Below are positions 59,594 to 64,000 of a stretch of DNA of 64,000 nucleotides, one piece after another (the first letter of the stretch is position 1; the number at the start of each line of letters is the position of its first letter). The stretch lies in the IMG/VR virus record IMGVR_UViG_3300031707_000011, positions 1 through 64,000 of that record; one strand, 5' to 3'. The position numbers and the translations under genes were made by a program. Below the pieces are notes generated by a model. The model saw nothing but the letters and a program-made list of their open reading frames with translations. It was not told the origin of the DNA and searched no databases. The DNA is from a virus.

Positions 59594-60790
59594 ATGGTTA
59601 AATGTGTTGATTGGAGGCTTTCCTATTCGGCAACAGAGACAAGGGAAGAGGCTCTTATTAGAATATATGAGTCTTCTGAGGTGTGGCTTAAACGTCCAGA
59701 TGGTCGTCGGGGGTATGTTGACGGGTTTCTTAGTATTTTGGCTAAGAAGTTTGGTGTTACACCAATGGCAATTAATAAGAAATTGGGGAGGCTGAGAAAG
59801 CAGGGGAGAATAGGGTGGTGTAGGGAAAAAACATGGGGTGAATTACCGGCTCCAGGTTTTACTCCTCTTGTAACAGATGATAAAAAGATTCCTGATGATG
59901 GCTGTACGGAAGAGTTCCTTGATTTGGTGATTTCTGGGGCTAAGGCGATGCATAAACGGGATGTTCGTCAAGAAGAAGTGTTCCCGAAGTACGAGAACTA
60001 TGGATGGACTGGTCTTGTGATAGGTGGAGACTGGCATTTTGAACACTATAAGACAGATACAAAGACTTTGGTTAGCGACCTAAAGCTGATAGGTCAGGAA
60101 CCGAATTTGCTGTTTGGATTTAATGGTGATTCGGTGGATGTTATTGACTTGAGATTTCTTGAATTGGAGAACGAGACTGTTTCTATTCCTACACGAAGGC
60201 TTTATGAGATAGTGGAGTATCTGTTTAGTCTAGTTCCGAACACTCTATTTATGGTTATGGGTTGTCACGACAACTGGGTTCGTACTAGAGCTAGATGGGA
60301 TATCATGGAAGCGCTACAGAGCAAGATTCCTGGCTACTATCTGGGGTTTGGTGGGACTGTTAACTTGAAATTGGGCGATGTGCCATATAGGATTGTGGCG
60401 TATCACAAATATGGTAATGAAGCAAAGCATAATATCTTTCACCCCTGTTCTAATTATTTAAACCAGATGGATTCTACTGCGGATGTGGTAGCTATTGCTC
60501 ATCGGCATGACCTTGTGGGTGTGGCTCATGTTTATGTTCAAGGGCAGCCCAGAGTGTTCTTACGTAGTGGGTCTCATCAATATAAGACTGAGTATGCTTG
60601 GAAAGAAGGATTCCGTGGAGCTATAGCGAGATGGCCAATGCTTTTACTCTCAGGTAAGTATAAGCGTATGATTCCGGTCACGAATTTTCGTGAAGGGCTG
60701 CCTATTTTGAGGATGCTGAATAAGTATCCTGAGTTTGAGAAGGAACTTTTGAAAGCTGGAGACGGTGGTAGTGTGAGGATTGAAAGATGA
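59594..60790 (+). CDS. Calcineurin-like phosphoesterase with HTH-like N-terminus, 398 aa
   Basis: GGAGGATACAGAGATA precedes ATG 59594. Residues 40-75 look like a winged or plain HTH (AKKFGVTPMAINKKLGRLRKQG). The phosphoesterase part has GDWHFEH (D-x-H), FNGDSVD, MGCHDNW (the GNHD motif with Cys for Asn), AYHKYGNEAKH and AHRHD (the GHxH position with Ala for Gly). DNA or nucleotide substrates are possible because of the HTH. It is not in the replication block but after the fibre gene. Confidence 0.7.
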   Translation: MVKCVDWRLSYSATETREEALIRIYESSEVWLKRPDGRRGYVDGFLSILAKKFGVTPMAINKKLGRLRKQGRIGWCREKTWGELPAPGFTPLVTDDKKIPDDGCTEEFLDLVISGAKAMHKRDVRQEEVFPKYENYGWTGLVIGGDWHFEHYKTDTKTLVSDLKLIGQEPNLLFGFNGDSVDVIDLRFLELENETVSIPTRRLYEIVEYLFSLVPNTLFMVMGCHDNWVRTRARWDIMEALQSKIPGYYLGFGGTVNLKLGDVPYRIVAYHKYGNEAKHNIFHPCSNYLNQMDSTADVVAIAHRHDLVGVAHVYVQGQPRVFLRSGSHQYKTEYAWKEGFRGAIARWPMLLLSGKYKRMIPVTNFREGLPILRMLNKYPEFEKELLKAGDGGSVRIER

Positions 60791-61248
60791 ACAGTCTGAT
60801 AAAAACGTATCTTGCTGGAGGATTTTATGGGGACTGGCATAAATATGTGATTAATCGTTGTGACGACGAAGTTCCTGGGATATTTACTTTTTTGAATCCT
60901 ATAGTTCCGTGGATAAAAGATGGAAATGATGAGTTAATATCAGAGGAAGAGAAAGAAGAAACAGATAAGAAACTCACACAGTCTCTTTGGTGGCCTCCAG
61001 ATAAGTTTTGTGTTCGGATGGCTGATATTGTTTTTGTTTACTTTAGAGATTACCGTCCAAAGTTGTTGGGAGTAGGAGAAGTTTTTGAAATCGGTATGTG
61101 TTTTGCTTGGGATAAATTTACGATTGTGGTAAATGAAGTTGACCATAGATATTACCGTGGTGTCGCTCGGATGTTTCCAAACTTTAAAACGCTTAAAGAG
61201 GGAGTAGATTATCTGATTCATTGTGCATGGGTTGGAGGAGACATGTGA
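60787..61248 (+). CDS. Nucleoside 2-deoxyribosyltransferase-like protein, 153 aa
   Basis: ATG 60787 overlaps the previous stop. The pattern YLAGGFYGDWH ... FLNPIVPW ... MADIVFVYF ... GVGEVFEIGMCFAWDKFTIVV matches the family, with the catalytic Glu expected in the GxxxEIG stretch. Enzymes of this type exchange bases between deoxynucleosides, or cleave related nucleosides. In a phage it may act in nucleotide salvage. Family assignment moderate. Confidence 0.65.
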   Translation: MNSLIKTYLAGGFYGDWHKYVINRCDDEVPGIFTFLNPIVPWIKDGNDELISEEEKEETDKKLTQSLWWPPDKFCVRMADIVFVYFRDYRPKLLGVGEVFEIGMCFAWDKFTIVVNEVDHRYYRGVARMFPNFKTLKEGVDYLIHCAWVGGDM

Positions 61249-61529
61249 TGGTAGAAGAAGACATGAAGTTTAAAGGTTTTATAGGGAGGTTGTTGTTTAA
61301 ACTCTCAGGGATGAAGGTTATTAGTTTCCTTGTTTCGGGAACTGGTGTTCTTGCACTGGTGGTTATGTCAAAGATGTTTTTCGGAAAGGTTTCTGACCAG
61401 ATTATTCTAAAGGCTATGGAGGTAATAAAGGACTTGGCTCTCGGGTTGTTTATTGTACGTGGTACACAGAACGTAGTTACTTCGATTATGACTGGGAAAA
61501 AGACTAACAACAATAACGGAGAAGGATGA
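61248..61529 (+). CDS. Holin-like membrane protein, 93 aa
   Basis: ATG 61248 overlaps the previous stop (TGATG). Two hydrophobic segments are visible (residues about 20-42, KVISFLVSGTGVLALVVM, and 55-75, AMEVIKDLALGLFIVRG), with a hydrophilic KKTNNNN tail. The size and the position ahead of the amidase fit a holin that times lysis. No specific holin family motif. Confidence 0.6.
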   Translation: MVEEDMKFKGFIGRLLFKLSGMKVISFLVSGTGVLALVVMSKMFFGKVSDQIILKAMEVIKDLALGLFIVRGTQNVVTSIMTGKKTNNNNGEG

Positions 61530-61819
61530 TGGCGAGGAGAAAGATTGGTATGAACAACGGTGGTATTTCTGGTAACATCTTAGTGAAGATTTTTGAAAAC
61601 ACAATTGAAACGCAGACTCAGGTTATGAATGAACTAGGTACTACTTGTAAGGCTGTGGTTGATAATACTAAGGCTACTAGGGAGTTGGTAGAGGCACTAA
61701 AGGCAGTTCCTTTAAGGTTGTGTAATATTGAGAAGTCGCTAAGAATTCTCCGTTGGTCTTTAATTCCGATAGTTTTAATTCTGGCTACGACGCTAATGTC
61801 GCTGGCTTTGAAACATTAG
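61526..61819 (+). CDS. C-terminally anchored membrane protein, 97 aa
   Basis: ATG 61526 overlaps the holin-like gene's stop. Residues 1-72 are helical and polar; residues 75-95 (SLIPIVLILATTLMSLALK) form one membrane helix near the C-terminus. It may be an accessory lysis protein (antiholin or spanin-like). Identification rests on topology and location. Confidence 0.5.
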   Translation: MMARRKIGMNNGGISGNILVKIFENTIETQTQVMNELGTTCKAVVDNTKATRELVEALKAVPLRLCNIEKSLRILRWSLIPIVLILATTLMSLALKH

Positions 61820-61827
61820 GAGGCAGT

Positions 61828-62292
61828 GTGTTTACAATTAATAAGGTGATATTACATCACAGCTTGACGCGAGATAGTGGGACGGTATCTTGGGGGGATA
61901 TTCGTAGGTATCATGTGACTCCACCTCCAGATGGAATGGGACTTGTTGATATTGGATACCATGCAGGTATTGAATTAATTGAAAGTGGTGGTCATAGTTT
62001 GAACTACGAGATTCTTACGGGTAGAATGTGGAATGTTCAAGGTGCTCACACTAGGGGACAGAACAAAGACTCTCTTGGTATATGTTTTGTAGGGAACTTT
62101 GATATTGTTGTGCCGCCGGATGATTTATTGAAGGCAGGAGCCAAGGTTGTGGCTTTGTGGTTGCATCTTTTTGATATTCCTGTGACGAATATTTTTGGGC
62201 ATAAAGATTTTGCAGATAAGTCCTGCCCAGGGGTTTTGTTTGACATAAATAAGTTTAGAACCCTGGTAGAAACGGTATATGATATGGCGTGA
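61828..62292 (+). CDS. N-acetylmuramoyl-L-alanine amidase (endolysin), 154 aa
   Basis: The start is GTG 61828, because AGGAGG (61818-61823) lies just ahead; an ORF extending to 61753 would overlap the previous membrane protein. Motifs of the Amidase_2/PGRP fold: ILHHSLT (zinc His), VDIGYHAGI, GAHTRGQNKDSLGICFVGNF (central strand) and FGHKDFADKSCPG (His and Cys ligand region). It cleaves the stem peptide from MurNAc. No cell-wall-binding domain and no signal peptide, so it needs the holin for release. Confidence 0.88.
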   Translation: MFTINKVILHHSLTRDSGTVSWGDIRRYHVTPPPDGMGLVDIGYHAGIELIESGGHSLNYEILTGRMWNVQGAHTRGQNKDSLGICFVGNFDIVVPPDDLLKAGAKVVALWLHLFDIPVTNIFGHKDFADKSCPGVLFDINKFRTLVETVYDMA

Positions 62293-63797
62293 ATCTTTCA
62301 CTAAAAATAAAACAAGCTGCTAGGTCACACCCTAATTTTCAGTCCAGCAGTCTGCCGGATATCGGTTTAATCCAACCATTACGTCCCTTCCAGCAACAGG
62401 GAATGCTTTATGCTTATGCGGCTAAAAAATGCATTATTGCTGACGCGACAGGTCTAGGCAAATCGGCTCAATGTATCGGATTGATTAGTCTGATAACGCA
62501 TAAGCACAACGAAGATGACCGGTTTCTACTTGTGGCTCCTCCCCCAACTATTATTCAGTGGTCGGATGAGTTTTCTAAATTTAGTTCTATCGCCCATCCT
62601 GTGTTAGGTATCTTTGGTCCTGAGGAGAGGGTATCTAACTATGTCTCAGGTTTCCACGTTATGATTATCTCCTATCAGGTTCTCATCAGGGATTGGGAGA
62701 TGATTAACGACTTGGGTATTCGTAACTGGATATTTGATGACGCCCATTTCTTTAGGCATCATTGGACAAAAACGGCAGGGGTGGTGAAGCAGTTAACTAG
62801 AAACGCCAACCGGATAGTGTTGACTACAGCTACTCCAATGCAGAAGTCTCCGATGGATTTACATTCTCTGCTTGAGGCTCTGGGTCTGAATCGAGTGTTC
62901 GGTACGGCTGTGGGTTTTGAGAATCATTATTGTGTAATCCGAAAGACAAGGAGAACACTCAGGGATGGTCGAACATTCTGGAAAAAAGAGTTCGTAAGAG
63001 CCAGAAATTTGCCGGAGTTGAAAGATAAAGTTTACCCCTATGTGATTCAGCGGACCTTTGCAGATGTGGGGGAGGAACTGCCTGGATTAATCGTTAAGCC
63101 GATATGGTTGTACCTTTCGGAGCGTCAAAGGCAGCTTCAGGAGCAAGCCCATAAGAAATTAGTTAAACTCTGGGATGCTGGTGAGTTGGCTACTATACGC
63201 AACAAAGGGTTTCATTTTATGCGGCAGTTATGCGCTGGTACAAGGACGGCAGGTTTCAAAGATGATTCTAGTACGAAACTCGACGCAATTTGTCAGTTTG
63301 TAGATGATAAATTAGGTAGTGAGAAGGTTCTGATTTATAGCTTTTATAAGGGGACAGTGCGTACACTCGTAGAAAGGTTTAAAAAGAGCGGTAGGACAGA
63401 CTTTGAAGTGATTACGGGTGACATAACGAGCAAAGTAGAACGGGAAAGAATACGGAATAGATTTCTTAAAGACCCTGCGCTCAAGATACTAATTGGTACG
63501 GATGCGATAAAAGTAGGGTTAAATCTACAGTCAGCTAGGTATCTATTATGTGTAGACCTTATTCTGAATGCTCAAGAATTGGTGCAACTAATAGGTAGGC
63601 TGCGTAGGATGGGGGCTACCTGTAAGAATGTGGTTGTTTATTTTCTTTTGACCAAAGGTACGATTGAAGAGAGGCTGTGGAATAGATTGAAGTATGAGTC
63701 AGCTTTATTTGATGTGATATTTGAACAGAAAAGTGATGTTTTTCCTTCTCTGGATTCTATCGAGTTGGCTAGTCTAATGGGGTTGACGCATGAATGA
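62289..63797 (+). CDS. SNF2-family helicase-like ATPase, 502 aa
   Basis: GTG 62289 overlaps the amidase stop. Helicase motifs are in order: I (ADATGLGKSAQ), Ia-like VAPPPTIIQW, II (FDDAH, DEAH-type with Asp in place of Glu), III (LTTATPMQ), V (GTDAIKVGLNLQSA) and VI (QLIGRLRRMG). Such phage proteins remodel DNA-protein complexes; UvsW-like fork and branch handling is one possibility. The gene restarts the DNA metabolism genes after the lysis block. Confidence 0.88.
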   Translation: MNLSLKIKQAARSHPNFQSSSLPDIGLIQPLRPFQQQGMLYAYAAKKCIIADATGLGKSAQCIGLISLITHKHNEDDRFLLVAPPPTIIQWSDEFSKFSSIAHPVLGIFGPEERVSNYVSGFHVMIISYQVLIRDWEMINDLGIRNWIFDDAHFFRHHWTKTAGVVKQLTRNANRIVLTTATPMQKSPMDLHSLLEALGLNRVFGTAVGFENHYCVIRKTRRTLRDGRTFWKKEFVRARNLPELKDKVYPYVIQRTFADVGEELPGLIVKPIWLYLSERQRQLQEQAHKKLVKLWDAGELATIRNKGFHFMRQLCAGTRTAGFKDDSSTKLDAICQFVDDKLGSEKVLIYSFYKGTVRTLVERFKKSGRTDFEVITGDITSKVERERIRNRFLKDPALKILIGTDAIKVGLNLQSARYLLCVDLILNAQELVQLIGRLRRMGATCKNVVVYFLLTKGTIEERLWNRLKYESALFDVIFEQKSDVFPSLDSIELASLMGLTHE

Positions 63798-64000
63798 AGA
63801 GTGGCAGGGTTTGCAGCAGTTCATTGTGTGTTATATCTTTTTCAAGGGGAAAGAGAAAGCTCTGCATAAAGCTCAAAGTAGGCTGAAGAAGGAGCATTTT
63901 AAGGACCACCAAAGAGCTATATGGCTCTCGATGGTTCGTTACAACACGCAGACTATGGGGATGGTAGACATGGATGGTTTCCGTGGGGTTATGAGAGCGG
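63790..64000 (+). CDS. 5' end of a possible DnaB-type replicative helicase (partial)
   Basis: ATG 63790 overlaps the SNF2 stop. The 70 codons before the window edge are helical and include EHFKDHQRAIWLSMVRYNTQ, similar to the F-x-x-x-x-H-x-x-I-W segment in the N-terminal domain of DnaB helicases. The ATPase domain lies outside the window, so the name is tentative. Confidence 0.4.
   Translation, partial: MNEEWQGLQQFIVCYIFFKGKEKALHKAQSRLKKEHFKDHQRAIWLSMVRYNTQTMGMVDMDGFRGVMRA

Noticed and set aside
1-64000. Diversity-generating retroelement, integrase, tRNA genes or CRISPR array
   Set aside because: No reverse transcriptase, recombinase or Cas-type operon was found in the translations, and no tRNA-like fold was noticed by eye. 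A dedicated tRNA scan was not possible.

Overview
The window is a contiguous piece of a double-stranded DNA tailed bacteriophage genome. It is almost wall-to-wall coding. Every supported gene lies on the + strand, and neighbours commonly overlap by 1-29 bases (ATGA and TGATG junctions) or sit just behind a strong AGGAGG-type ribosome binding site. GTG and TTG starts are frequent. A tail tube protein is present, a long tape measure protein is present and no sheath gene is seen, so a long non-contractile tail (siphovirus morphology) is the best reading. The host cannot be named. Two radical SAM enzymes, several probable Fe-S proteins and very cysteine-rich proteins suggest a host living with little oxygen (inference).

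Layout. 1-2345: very small genes, many with zinc-ribbon Cys pairs, sharing a recurrent start element CCGCCGATGA; composition differs from the rest. 2346-3680: small membrane or exported proteins. 3722-12273: replication and recombination block 1 (family A DNA polymerase, glycosyltransferase, RlpA-like protein, TIM-barrel protein, probable ssDNA-binding protein, RecA, DUF932-like protein), closed by a strong terminator at 12299-12344. 12380-22700: block 2 (methyltransferase, Rad50/SbcC split into two genes, SbcD/Mre11, Cas4-like Fe-S nuclease, sliding clamp, RuvC-like resolvase, family-4 uracil-DNA glycosylase, B12-type radical SAM protein, DnaX-like clamp loader). 22681-33372: packaging and head (large terminase, Mu-type portal, protease/scaffold, decoration protein, major capsid protein, connectors). 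33612-51786: tail (tube, assembly proteins, two fibre-like proteins, GT2-methyltransferase fusion, beta-helix protein, tandem-repeat protein, tape measure, distal tail protein). 52013-58744: tail hub and the cysteine-repeat system. 58748-64000: fibre, phosphoesterase, lysis genes (holin-like, amidase), SNF2 helicase and the start of a possible DnaB-type gene.

The most unusual system is at 55679-58744. The tail hub protein ends in about 248 residues in which nearly every third residue is Cys. The next gene encodes a separate 247-residue protein made almost only of the same (Cys-x-x)n repeat. The gene after that encodes a radical SAM/SPASM enzyme whose own N-terminus carries four related Cys motifs. 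This looks like a phage-encoded post-translational maturation system acting on a virion protein, by analogy with RiPP maturases that make thioether or cyclophane cross-links. The chemistry is inference.

A second notable theme is a self-made replisome: a family A polymerase with an extra C-terminal domain resembling that of bacterial DnaE, together with a phage DnaX-like clamp loader and a phage beta-type clamp. Third, the tail genes are visibly modular. A 20-residue repeat, a beta-helix N-terminus and a gp80-like fibre domain recur in several genes, and the beta-helix cores have a base composition unlike the G+T-rich coding strand around them.
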